Source: JBKPHS01 sp046729975 (GTDB lineage: Bacteria > Actinomycetota > Thermoleophilia > Solirubrobacterales > Thermoleophilaceae). From it: a stretch of 6,019 nucleotides of DNA. A program made the position numbers and the translations under genes. The notes beneath the pieces were generated by a model. It saw nothing but the letters and a program-made list of their open reading frames with translations, was not told the origin of the DNA and searched no databases. This document shows positions 1 through 5,851 of the stretch, piece after piece. Every line of letters begins with the position of its first letter. The first letter of the stretch is position 1. The stretch spans positions 1 through 6,019 of the forward strand of contig JBKPHS010000159.1 in assembly GCA_046729975.1 (NCBI GenBank). The letters are read 5' to 3'.

Positions 1-142
1 CCGCGGCGAGCCCCAGCGCCGTGAGCGGGCCGCGCAGCTCGTGCTCGGCGTCCGCGACGAGCTCGATCCGCCGCGCGAACGCAAAGGCCCGCAGCGCCGC
101 CGTCGCTGCGGCCGCCCAGCCGGCGAGCGCGAGCAGGATCAT
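1..142 (-). CDS. Sensor histidine kinase, N-terminal fragment (runs off the left edge)
   Basis: Only the first 47 codons are inside the window. The ATG (142-140) overlaps the response-regulator stop as ATGA, so translation is probably coupled. Residues 2-22 are hydrophobic and Ala/Leu-rich, giving one membrane-spanning segment, followed by RR and then an H-box, HELRGPL, with the phosphoacceptor His at residue 34. This is the HisKA dimerisation and phosphotransfer motif, so the protein should autophosphorylate on His34 and pass phosphate to Asp56 of the neighbouring regulator. The H-box comes only about ten residues after the membrane segment, so there is no periplasmic sensor domain and no HAMP domain. 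The ATPase domain lies outside the window. The kinase class is secure from motif and context; the signal is unknown. Confidence 0.85.
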   Translation of the reverse strand, partial: MILLALAGWAAAATAALRAFAFARRIELVADAEHELRGPLTALGLAA

Positions 143-849
143 GCCGTCTCCGTCAGGCGGTAGCCGACGCCCCGCACGTTCAGCACGTAGCGGCGCCCGC
201 TGATCGACAGCTTCTTGCGCAGGCGGCAGGCGTGCGCGTCCAGGGTCCGGGTCGTGCCCATCGCCCTGTAGCCCCAGACGTCGCGCAGCAGCTCGGGCTT
301 CGTGAAGACGCGCTCTGGCTCGGCGGCGAGCGCCTGGAGCAGCGCGAACTCCTTCGCCGAGAGGTGAACCGCCTGCCCCCCGAGGCGAACCGCGCGCGTG
401 ACTGGATCGACGGTCAGCTCACCGACGCGAAGGACCCCCTTGAGCGAGCGGCCCTCCACGCGGCGCAGCACCGCGCGCACGCGCTGATGCAACTCGGCGT
501 AGCTGAACGGCTTCGTTACGTAGTCGTCGGCCCCGCGTGCGAAGCCCCGGACGCGGTCGGCCTCGCCCACGCGCCCGCTCAGCACGATCACCGGCAGATC
601 CGGGTCGATGCGGCAGGCGAGGCCGTCGGCGCCCCGGACGCGGTCGAGCACGTCGAGCCCGTTGCCGTCCTCGAGCATGAGGTCAAGCAGCACGAGGTCC
701 GGTCCGCGGACCTCGATCGCGCGTAGGGCCTCGCCGGTCCCGCTCGCGCTCGCCACGCCGTAGCCGTCAGCCGCGAGGTTGTCCAGCAGGAACGAGCAGG
801 TGCGCTCGTCGTCCTCCACCACCAGGAGCGTCTTCCGGTCGGCGTCCAT
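139..849 (-). CDS. OmpR/PhoB-family two-component response regulator
   Basis: This 236-aa protein has a receiver domain (about residues 6-128) and a C-terminal winged-helix DNA-binding domain (about 138-233). Visible receiver residues are the acidic pocket EDD (12-14), phosphoacceptor Asp56 in LLDLMLEDG, Ser91 at the switch position and Lys113 in VTKPF. The DNA-binding half has the family pattern LSAKEFALL, then RTLDAHACRLRKKL at the recognition helix, and ends with VRGVGYRL. The reading frame is open upstream to 999, but the added residues resemble no domain, so I place the start at ATG 849, where the receiver begins. No good Shine-Dalgarno precedes it. A short insertion (ADGLACRIDPD) precedes the third core strand. 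The histidine kinase follows with a 4-nt overlap. It is a DNA-binding transcription factor of unknown targets, possibly including the divergent gene at 986. Confidence 0.95.
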   Translation of the reverse strand: MDADRKTLLVVEDDERTCSFLLDNLAADGYGVASASGTGEALRAIEVRGPDLVLLDLMLEDGNGLDVLDRVRGADGLACRIDPDLPVIVLSGRVGEADRVRGFARGADDYVTKPFSYAELHQRVRAVLRRVEGRSLKGVLRVGELTVDPVTRAVRLGGQAVHLSAKEFALLQALAAEPERVFTKPELLRDVWGYRAMGTTRTLDAHACRLRKKLSISGRRYVLNVRGVGYRLTETA

Positions 850-985
850 GCCAGGTGTAGGAAGCCGGTGGAGCCCCAGGCTCGCCCCCCGGCAGGATGC
901 AAATCCGGTTGCACCTCTCCTGGAGCGGAAGGGATCGGACGTAGAATGCCGACGACCCCGCGAGCGACCCCCGGGGCGGCCTGGC
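850..985. promoter_or_regulatory. Divergent intergenic region between response regulator and 153-aa gene
   Basis: These 136 bases lie between two divergent start codons and must hold the promoters for both directions unless transcription starts further away. On the plus strand TAGAAT (942-947) resembles a -10 box about 39 bases before ATG 986. No convincing -35 sits 16-18 bases upstream; TTGCAC (909-914) is 27 bases away, which is too far. I see no clear minus-strand promoter and no strong ribosome binding site for either gene, so initiation may rely on short or absent leaders. Confidence 0.4.
898..913. promoter_or_regulatory. Inverted repeat TGCAA-N6-TTGCA, possible operator
   Basis: A perfect 5-bp inverted repeat with a 6-bp spacer sits in the divergent intergenic region, 48 bp upstream of the response-regulator start. 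A second pair, CAGGA (893-897) and TCCTG (918-922), partly extends the symmetry. Its placement would suit an autoregulatory or divergent-control site. OmpR-family proteins usually bind direct repeats, however, and a 5-bp repeat can occur by chance. Confidence 0.25.
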
Positions 986-1447
986 ATGGACACCACCAAG
1001 CGGGGAAACTACGAATCGGGCTCGGACTACGTGCTCGAGTACGGCGAGTTGCGCTTCACGTTCAACGAGCGCGACTTCACCGAGCGCGTCGAGCAGGCGG
1101 CGGTCAAGCTCGGGTTCGTATCCGGCAGCCTCGAGGAGCACGAGCGCCAGGACCTGGTGAACCTTGCCGTGAACGGAGAGGTCGGCGATCCGACGTCCCA
1201 GCTCGGTGAGCATGTCAACGCCTGCTGGGGCGAGCTTGTTGGCCCGTCCGAGCGCTCGCTCGTCCACTGGCTGAGGCGGCTCGTCTTCCGCGGCGCATGG
1301 CTCGACCAGCGCGTCAAGGAGGGCGAGCTCGAGGTCGTCTTCGACGAGGAGTCGCACAGCTTCGGCTACGCCCAGCCGGACCGCGACTGGGAGCTGATCG
1401 AGCTCTCGCCCGAGCCCTCTTGGGAACGGGTCGCGTACCGGCCCTAG
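986..1447 (+). CDS. Uncharacterised 153-aa acidic soluble protein
   Basis: I do not recognise this family. The only plus-strand gene in the window encodes 153 residues rich in Glu and Asp, with no signal peptide or membrane segment. Its composition is that of a real protein (varied, with five Trp and several Phe/Tyr), unlike the Arg/Ala-rich translations of the overlapping frames. An N-terminal YVLEYGELRFTFNERDF segment looks like beta strands. A middle helical part (about 31-110) follows, then strand-like ELEVVFDEESHSFGYAQ. The start is taken at ATG 986; the open frame upstream gives low-complexity sequence. The preceding bases are G-rich without a clear Shine-Dalgarno. It is divergent from the response regulator, and its TAG stop lies in a CTAG shared with the convergent membrane-protein gene. 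Function is unknown. Confidence 0.75.
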   Translation: MDTTKRGNYESGSDYVLEYGELRFTFNERDFTERVEQAAVKLGFVSGSLEEHERQDLVNLAVNGEVGDPTSQLGEHVNACWGELVGPSERSLVHWLRRLVFRGAWLDQRVKEGELEVVFDEESHSFGYAQPDRDWELIELSPEPSWERVAYRP

Positions 1448-1785
1448 AGCGTCGGCTTGGCGATCAGGTAGTAGAAGCAGACCGCGAAGCCGGCGGTGAG
1501 CGTGCCCCACATGGCTGCCCACCCGACGCGCTCCAACGGCTTCATCTGCGGGCGCGCCACGCCGAAGATCACGCCCAGCTCGAAGGCGACGCAGGCGAGA
1601 ACGAACGGCACCGCGGACCACAGACCGGTGATCGCCATGACGATGTACAGGGGGACTTGCGTGCCCGCCACGGCGCCGCCCGCCGACAGCAGGAACATGA
1701 AGTACTCGTTGTAGCTGTCGCGGTAGATCGGCACCCGCGGGTCGAGCGCCTGCAGCAGCCTGTTTTGCGTGCGTTCCCGGGCCAT
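1444..1785 (-). CDS. Small integral membrane protein (113 aa), function unknown
   Basis: The protein has a polar, charged N-terminus (residues 1-27, MARERTQNRLLQALDPR...) followed by about three hydrophobic segments, roughly residues 28-50, 54-77 and 88-109. Short loops separate them, including the charged RPQMKPLER turn at 78-86. There is no cleavable signal peptide; the N-terminus should stay cytoplasmic. I recognise no family or catalytic motif. ATG 1785 is the only sensible start. A GGAGG lies about 21 bases upstream, too far for a normal ribosome binding site. The gene follows the Rho-like gene on the same strand after 42 bases, so it could be the last gene of that operon or have its own promoter. 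Its TAG stop overlaps the stop of the plus-strand gene within one CTAG. Confidence 0.8.
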   Translation of the reverse strand: MARERTQNRLLQALDPRVPIYRDSYNEYFMFLLSAGGAVAGTQVPLYIVMAITGLWSAVPFVLACVAFELGVIFGVARPQMKPLERVGWAAMWGTLTAGFAVCFYYLIAKPTL

Positions 1786-1827
1786 GGCCGTGACGATATC
1801 CCGAGGCCCTCCGCGAGCGAGGCGTCG

Positions 1828-2994
1828 TTAAGACAGCAGGTCGGCGCGTGTCGTCCCGGACGCCGGCGCGAGTGACAGGGACGCGTCCGCCTGCGGCTCG
1901 AGCACGATCCGCGTGGTGGCCACGCGCTGGAACTCGGCCGCCATCCCCGTCGACGCGATCACGGTGATGGACCCCGCCTCCTCGGTGTTGCGCGCCGCGC
2001 CGAAGACTCTGCGGCCCGTCCCGGTCGGAAGCGCGTCGAGGGAGTCGATCACGATGACGGCGTCGCGCCCGTTCTCGGCGGCGCGCTTGGCGCGCTCGAC
2101 CGCTATCTCGGCCGCCTGCGCCTGGTCCTCGACCGAGCGGTCGAAGCTACCGCCCGCGACGGTAACCCCGGGCTCTCGCTGCCAGTCGGTGACCTCCTCC
2201 GGACGCACGCCGGCGAGCACGACGACGACCTCGAGCCCGGGGTCCGCGGCAAGGGCAGCGGTGAAACGCCGCAGCAACGTGGTGGCGCCTGCGCCGGGTG
2301 GGCCGCCGACGGCCACCCGGGAGCCCTTCCCGAACGGAGCGGACTCGAGACCCTCGGGCGCCGGCAGCCGCTCGGTCGCGAAGACGGGCGTCAGGTCCTC
2401 GAAGCGCGGACGCTCGGCCGGCGGCTCCGGCGGCCCTCCGTTGACGGAGTCGACGCGGACTAGCGACGGGTAGCGCTCGGAGCGGCGGGGCGGGCGGACC
2501 GGGCCCGAGATCTCGTCACCCGCGCGGAGCTCGCAGCGGCGGATCTGCGCGGGCGAGACGTAGACGTCCTCTCGCGAGTGTGCGAAGGCATCCGGGCGCA
2601 TGAAGCCGCTGCCGTTCGGAAGGATGTCGAGGATCCCGCCGCGCAGCTCCTCCTCCTCGGGCTCGGGCTCCTCCTCGGGCTCGGGCTCCGCCTCCGCGAC
2701 GGCCTCCTCGATCTCCTGCTCGATGTCCTCGGCTGCGGCCTCGACCTCGGCCTCTTCGGGCGCGGGCTCCGGCTCCTCCTCGCGTGCGCGGCGCCGAAGC
2801 CCGCGCCTGCGGGGTCGTGGCGCGGGCTTCTCGGCGTCCTCCGCCGGCGCTTCCTCGCCCTGACCCTCGAGGATGGCGCCGATCAGCTCCTCGCGCCGCA
2901 GGCGCCGGTAGCCCTCGATGCCAAGCTCGGAAGCGATCGCGTGCAGATCGGCCAGCGGGCTCTGCTCGAGCTCGTTGCGGTCGATGACCGGCAT
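1828..2994 (-). CDS. Rho-like transcription factor paralogue with degenerate ATPase site
   Basis: This 388-aa protein follows the Rho layout: a Rho_N SAP-like helical domain (about 5-43), a basic then very acidic Pro/Glu linker (about 50-117), a cold-shock-type RNA-binding domain (about 118-187) and a RecA-like domain (about 196-388). RNA-binding landmarks remain: NGSGFMR (RNP1-like), DVYVSPAQIRR, RAGDEISG and SERY. The ATPase site is damaged compared with E. coli Rho (numbering from memory). Walker A reads GPPGAGATT, with Ala237 replacing the lysine; LAGVRPEEVT has Val263 where Rho has catalytic Glu; the Q-loop stretch between VIDSLDAL and RRVFGAARN has lost about 20 residues; the arginine-finger region reads SGTTRADLL. 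The protein ends there, lacking about 48 residues. Walker B Asp317 is kept. The start is ATG 2994, 7 nt after the transaldolase stop. Probably it binds RNA without translocating; helicase activity is unlikely. Confidence 0.9.
   Translation of the reverse strand: MPVIDRNELEQSPLADLHAIASELGIEGYRRLRREELIGAILEGQGEEAPAEDAEKPAPRPRRRGLRRRAREEEPEPAPEEAEVEAAAEDIEQEIEEAVAEAEPEPEEEPEPEEEELRGGILDILPNGSGFMRPDAFAHSREDVYVSPAQIRRCELRAGDEISGPVRPPRRSERYPSLVRVDSVNGGPPEPPAERPRFEDLTPVFATERLPAPEGLESAPFGKGSRVAVGGPPGAGATTLLRRFTAALAADPGLEVVVVLAGVRPEEVTDWQREPGVTVAGGSFDRSVEDQAQAAEIAVERAKRAAENGRDAVIVIDSLDALPTGTGRRVFGAARNTEEAGSITVIASTGMAAEFQRVATTRIVLEPQADASLSLAPASGTTRADLLS
2650..2685. repeat. Tandem 18-bp duplication in the acidic linker of the Rho-like gene
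   Basis: Two perfect back-to-back copies of CTCCTCCTCGGGCTCGGG (2650-2667 and 2668-2685) lie inside the coding region. Read on the minus strand they encode repeated PEPEEE blocks of the linker between the N-terminal and RNA-binding domains. Being 18 bp, the repeat keeps the frame, so copy number can change by slippage and vary linker length without breaking the gene. Confidence 0.85.
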
Positions 2995-3001
2995 CGGGGA
3001 G

Positions 3002-3694
3002 CTAGGTGGTGACCTTGCTCTGCTCGACGAGCCCGCGCAGCCATTCGCCGAACTCGGGCTTGGTCTGCCAGTCGGAGAAGAAGCGCTCGATGCCCGCCTC
3101 GGTGAGCGGGTGCACGAGCGACTGCCGCAGGACCTTCGCGGGAACGGTGGCGACCTCGCAGCCGAGCCGCGCGGCGGTCGTGAGATGCATCGGGTGGCGC
3201 AGTGAGGCGGCCAGCACCTGTGCGTCGGAGCCGCTCGAGCGCAGCGCGTCGACGATCTCCGCCACCACGGCGGTGGAGTCCACCGAGATGTCGTCCACCC
3301 GTCCCATGAAGCACGACACATAGGTCGCGCCGGCCTCGGAGGCGAGCAGCGCCTGCGTGGCGCTGAAGACGAGCGTCATGTTCACGCGAATCCCGCTCGA
3401 GGTGAGCTCGCGGGCCGCGGTCAGGCCCGCCTCCGAGAACGGCGTCTTAACGACGACGTGATCGTGCAGGCCGGCGAGCGCTCGGCCTTCGGCGACCATC
3501 CCCTCGGGATCGCTCGACACGACTTCGGCGGACGTCGGCCCGTCGACGAGCTCACAGATGCGCTTGATGATGTCGCCGGGATCGCCGTCCTCCTTGGCCA
3601 GGAGCGAGGGATTGGTGGTGGCGCCGGAGAGCACGCCCCAGGCCGCGATCTCCTCAACCTCGGCTACCGATCCCGTGTCGATGAACAACTTCAT
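3002..3694 (-). CDS. tal: Transaldolase, short FSA/TalC-like subfamily
   Basis: The 230-aa protein matches the compact (about 215-230 aa) transaldolase family, a TIM-barrel Schiff-base aldolase. It moves a dihydroxyacetone unit from sedoheptulose 7-phosphate to glyceraldehyde 3-phosphate in the cytosolic pentose phosphate pathway. Family signatures in order are KLFIDTG (Asp6), GATTNPSLL, SAEV, VVVKTPFS with the Schiff-base Lys83, NMTLVFSATQALLA, SCFMGRVDD and HPLTEAGIERFFSDW. Glu57 in SAEV suggests transaldolase; fructose-6-phosphate aldolases typically have Gln there. TPFS and SCFMGR differ from the common IPMT and SPFVGR. ATG 3694 overlaps the kinase stop as ATGA and has GGAG five bases upstream. 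The stop is 7 nt before the Rho-like gene; a transaldolase-rho order is also known in Firmicutes. Confidence 0.93.
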   Translation of the reverse strand: MKLFIDTGSVAEVEEIAAWGVLSGATTNPSLLAKEDGDPGDIIKRICELVDGPTSAEVVSSDPEGMVAEGRALAGLHDHVVVKTPFSEAGLTAARELTSSGIRVNMTLVFSATQALLASEAGATYVSCFMGRVDDISVDSTAVVAEIVDALRSSGSDAQVLAASLRHPMHLTTAARLGCEVATVPAKVLRQSLVHPLTEAGIERFFSDWQTKPEFGEWLRGLVEQSKVTT

Positions 3695-4587
3695 TGCCGC
3701 TCCGATGATGACACACGGCCTACCGCGTCGAGGACCAGCTCCATGACGCGCGCGAGCCCCTGGTCCACGCCCGCGATGTCGATCACCGCCACACCCTCCG
3801 CCTCCGCCCGCTGGACCAGGTAGTCCTGGAGCTTGCGGATCTGGTCGAAGCGCCGCAGGTAGCGGTCGGCGGGCCGCTCGCCGCCCCGCAGCTCGAAGTG
3901 GCCGCGGTGGAGCTCCTCGTCCTCGACCACCAGGACGGCCTCAACTGGCAGGCAGCGCGAGCGCAGGTCCTCGTCGAGCACGCCGGGCACGAGGTGGACG
4001 CCCTCGAGGACCATCGGGGTGCGCTCCCGGCAGGCGCGATCCACGATTGCCTCCACGCCCGTCACCACGCTTTCAGCCTGCCGCGCGAAGCCGGCGACGT
4101 CCGGGTCCTCCGTCTCCTCCGAGAGCAGCTCGACGGCCTCCCCCGCCTCGAACGCCGAGTAGTGCACGGCGGGCATGAACTCGTGCGAGAAGAACGCCCT
4201 GAGGACCTGACGGATGACGTCCGTGGCGATCACGCGAGTGATGCCGAGCCGGTGCGCAAGGAGGGACGCCAGCGTCGACTTGCCGACGCCCGTCGTACCG
4301 GCCAGCAGCACGATCAGCGGGCGGTCCAGCCGGTCGAGGCGCTGCCAGTCGTGGAAGCGCCGCACCGCGTCCTCGCCAACCTCTTCGCGCACCACGTCCT
4401 CGGTGAGCTCCCGCAGCTCGGCCACGTCGATGCGCGTCCGCGGCCAGTCCTCGAGCCGCTCCTCGACGCGTCGCGCCACGCGCCAGGAGAGCTCGAGCGA
4501 GAGTCCCGACGCCGACAGCGACTGCGCCATCAGGCCCTTCGAGTACGGCAGGCCGTGCTCGCGGTTGAAGACGATCGTCTCAGGCAT
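3691..4587 (-). CDS. 2-phosphoglycerate kinase (first step of cyclic 2,3-diphosphoglycerate synthesis)
   Basis: The predicted reaction is ATP plus 2-phosphoglycerate to 2,3-diphosphoglycerate in the cytosol. The 298-aa length is close to the archaeal enzyme (about 300 aa). Residues 1-85 resemble an ATP-cone: PYSKGLMAQSLSASGLS followed by helices with RVARRVEERL. The kinase domain follows, with P-loop GTTGVGKST (97-105), then LAHRLGITRVIATDVIRQVLR, a typical strand-helix where Asp123 sits near the substrate, and EGVHLVPG (195-202), a strong family marker. A basic RYLRRFDQIRKLQDYL helix near residue 243 could serve as a lid. The ATG at 4587 starts 8 nt before the end of the synthetase gene (ATGCCTGA) and has no own Shine-Dalgarno, so it probably depends on coupled translation. 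The product is also the cofactor of cofactor-dependent phosphoglycerate mutase, so that role is an alternative. Confidence 0.88.
   Translation of the reverse strand: MPETIVFNREHGLPYSKGLMAQSLSASGLSLELSWRVARRVEERLEDWPRTRIDVAELRELTEDVVREEVGEDAVRRFHDWQRLDRLDRPLIVLLAGTTGVGKSTLASLLAHRLGITRVIATDVIRQVLRAFFSHEFMPAVHYSAFEAGEAVELLSEETEDPDVAGFARQAESVVTGVEAIVDRACRERTPMVLEGVHLVPGVLDEDLRSRCLPVEAVLVVEDEELHRGHFELRGGERPADRYLRRFDQIRKLQDYLVQRAEAEGVAVIDIAGVDQGLARVMELVLDAVGRVSSSERQ
3700..3703 (-). promoter_or_regulatory. Ribosome binding site of the transaldolase gene
   Basis: On the minus strand GGAG lies five bases before ATG 3694, inside the last codons of the 2-phosphoglycerate kinase gene. It supports this start and, with the ATGA overlap, coupled translation. 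Confidence 0.65.
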
Positions 4588-5836
4588 CGTCGTAGAGCTT
4601 GACGAGCGCGCCGTCGAGATCGCCTTCGATGGCCACCGGCCGGTTGCGGACGAAGCCCACCGCAACGCCTTCGCGGCGGGCGCGCTCCGCGACCGTATCG
4701 ATCGCGGCCGCCTTGAGCTCGGTGAGGAACAGGTCGCAGCTCTCCGCGAGCGCGCGCTCGACATCCTGCTCGAGCGCCGCGCGGCGCGCGAGGTTGTCGG
4801 ACACGAGCACGGGCTCGACGCCCGCCAGCTGCCCCGCTCCGGTGCTGAAGAAGGCGACACGCGCACCGTCGGGCGGCCGCTCGACCGGCTCGGGCCGCAG
4901 CTCGCAACGCAGCACCGGTCCGTTCCAGCGATCCGACACGAGCGCCGCCAGCCGCTTGTCGCCGTGCATCACGAGAGCGAGCTCGGAGCGCAGCAGCTTG
5001 TAGCGTCCCATCTCCTCGAGTGCCTCCGCGCGGGCGCCGACGACGCAGACGGTGCGATCCACCTGGACCGGTGGCAGGCACGCACCCGAGCCTTCGAAAA
5101 GCAGCGTGCCCGGGTCGAGGGTGAGCGCGAGCCGAGCCCCCTCGGGAACGTTCGACTCGAACGGCTCGCCCGCCAGGCCGCCGCCGACCCGGCGGCACCC
5201 GACGGCCGGCACCCGCGCCAGCACCGCGTCCTCGAGGTAGTCGGAGGCCGCGTGGTGGCCCGCCTCCACGATCGCGAGCAGGTCTTCGAGCGACGTGTCC
5301 GGCCCGGCGACCTGCGGCTCCGGCGGACCGCCACGGCCCATCGAGACGATCACCGGCCGCGCGTCCCGCTCGCGCAGGAGCGTCGCCCAGTGGCCGGCCA
5401 CCGCCGTCTTGCCGGTCCGCTTGCCCATGCCGATGACCGCGAGCTTCGGCCCGTCGAAATCGACGCGCTCGTAGCGCGGCACGCGGATCTCGGTGCCGGG
5501 CGCCTCGTAGGCGAGCCCGAGATGGAGCGCGAGCGAGGCGATCCGCAGCTTCTCGGTTGCGGGCAGGACCGGCTCGTCGGCGAGGTCGACGACGGCGCGT
5601 GCGTCCGTTTCGCCGGCGAGCCGCCGCAAGGCCTGCTCGCGGTCGGCCTCGATCGCGACCGGCCGTCCGTAGTGCTTCTCGGGCGCCTCGAGCACCTCGT
5701 TCAGAACCTTCTCCTCACCGCCGCAGAAGACGACCCCGGCGAGCTTCCGCACGGCCGCGAGGCGGTCGAGCGCGTCCCTGACCGTTGAGGGATGGTGCTC
5801 GCCGTCGATCAGGGCGATGACCGGAGCGTCGGCCAC
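4580..5836 (-). CDS. cpgS: Cyclic 2,3-diphosphoglycerate synthetase
   Basis: The predicted reaction is ATP-dependent ring closure of 2,3-diphosphoglycerate to cyclic 2,3-diphosphoglycerate, releasing ADP and phosphate. The 418-aa protein starts with the family-like ALIDGEHHPSTVRDAL. Its N-terminal domain (about 1-128) has a CGGEEK turn and VVDLADEP. A nucleotide-binding domain follows: IGMGKRTGKTAVAGHW (135-150) is a P-loop variant with Lys139 and Lys143, then VIVSMGRGGPPEP (163-174). Later conserved-looking stretches are GCRRVGGGLAG, LLFEGSGACLPPV (a Glu-Gly-Ser-Gly turn near 248), MHGDKR, and VGFVRNRPV near the C-terminus. The start is GTG with GGGAG five bases upstream. It is the first gene of the operon, followed by the kinase that makes its substrate, which strongly supports the call. 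The archaeal enzyme is slightly longer, from memory. Confidence 0.88.
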   Translation of the reverse strand: MADAPVIALIDGEHHPSTVRDALDRLAAVRKLAGVVFCGGEEKVLNEVLEAPEKHYGRPVAIEADREQALRRLAGETDARAVVDLADEPVLPATEKLRIASLALHLGLAYEAPGTEIRVPRYERVDFDGPKLAVIGMGKRTGKTAVAGHWATLLRERDARPVIVSMGRGGPPEPQVAGPDTSLEDLLAIVEAGHHAASDYLEDAVLARVPAVGCRRVGGGLAGEPFESNVPEGARLALTLDPGTLLFEGSGACLPPVQVDRTVCVVGARAEALEEMGRYKLLRSELALVMHGDKRLAALVSDRWNGPVLRCELRPEPVERPPDGARVAFFSTGAGQLAGVEPVLVSDNLARRAALEQDVERALAESCDLFLTELKAAAIDTVAERARREGVAVGFVRNRPVAIEGDLDGALVKLYDDA

Positions 5837-5841
5837 GCTGT

Positions 5842-5846
5842 CTCCC
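5842..5846 (-). promoter_or_regulatory. Ribosome binding site of the synthetase gene
   Basis: On the minus strand GGGAG lies five bases before GTG 5836. It decides for the GTG as start, since no in-frame ATG lies nearby and the N-terminus from this GTG matches the expected family beginning. It is the clearest ribosome binding site of the operon, as expected for its first gene. Confidence 0.7.
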
Positions 5847-5851
5847 GGCCT

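Noticed and set aside
850..999. N-terminal extension of the response regulator to position 999
   Set aside because: The extra 50 residues are Arg/Gly/Ser-rich and precede a normal receiver start; the extension would also overlap the divergent gene.
767..1621. Long minus-strand open frame of 284 codons overlapping three genes
   Set aside because: Its translation is Arg/Leu/Ala/Val-rich with no domain; it lies opposite the 153-aa gene and overlaps the receiver gene and the membrane protein. A typical high-GC shadow frame.
1786..1827. Possible terminator between the Rho-like gene and the membrane protein
   Set aside because: Only a weak 4-bp GC hairpin can be drawn and no T-run follows it.
4214..5788. 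Plus-strand open frame of 524 codons
   Set aside because: It runs antisense to the well-supported kinase and synthetase genes, and its translation is rich in Arg, His and Asp without family motifs.
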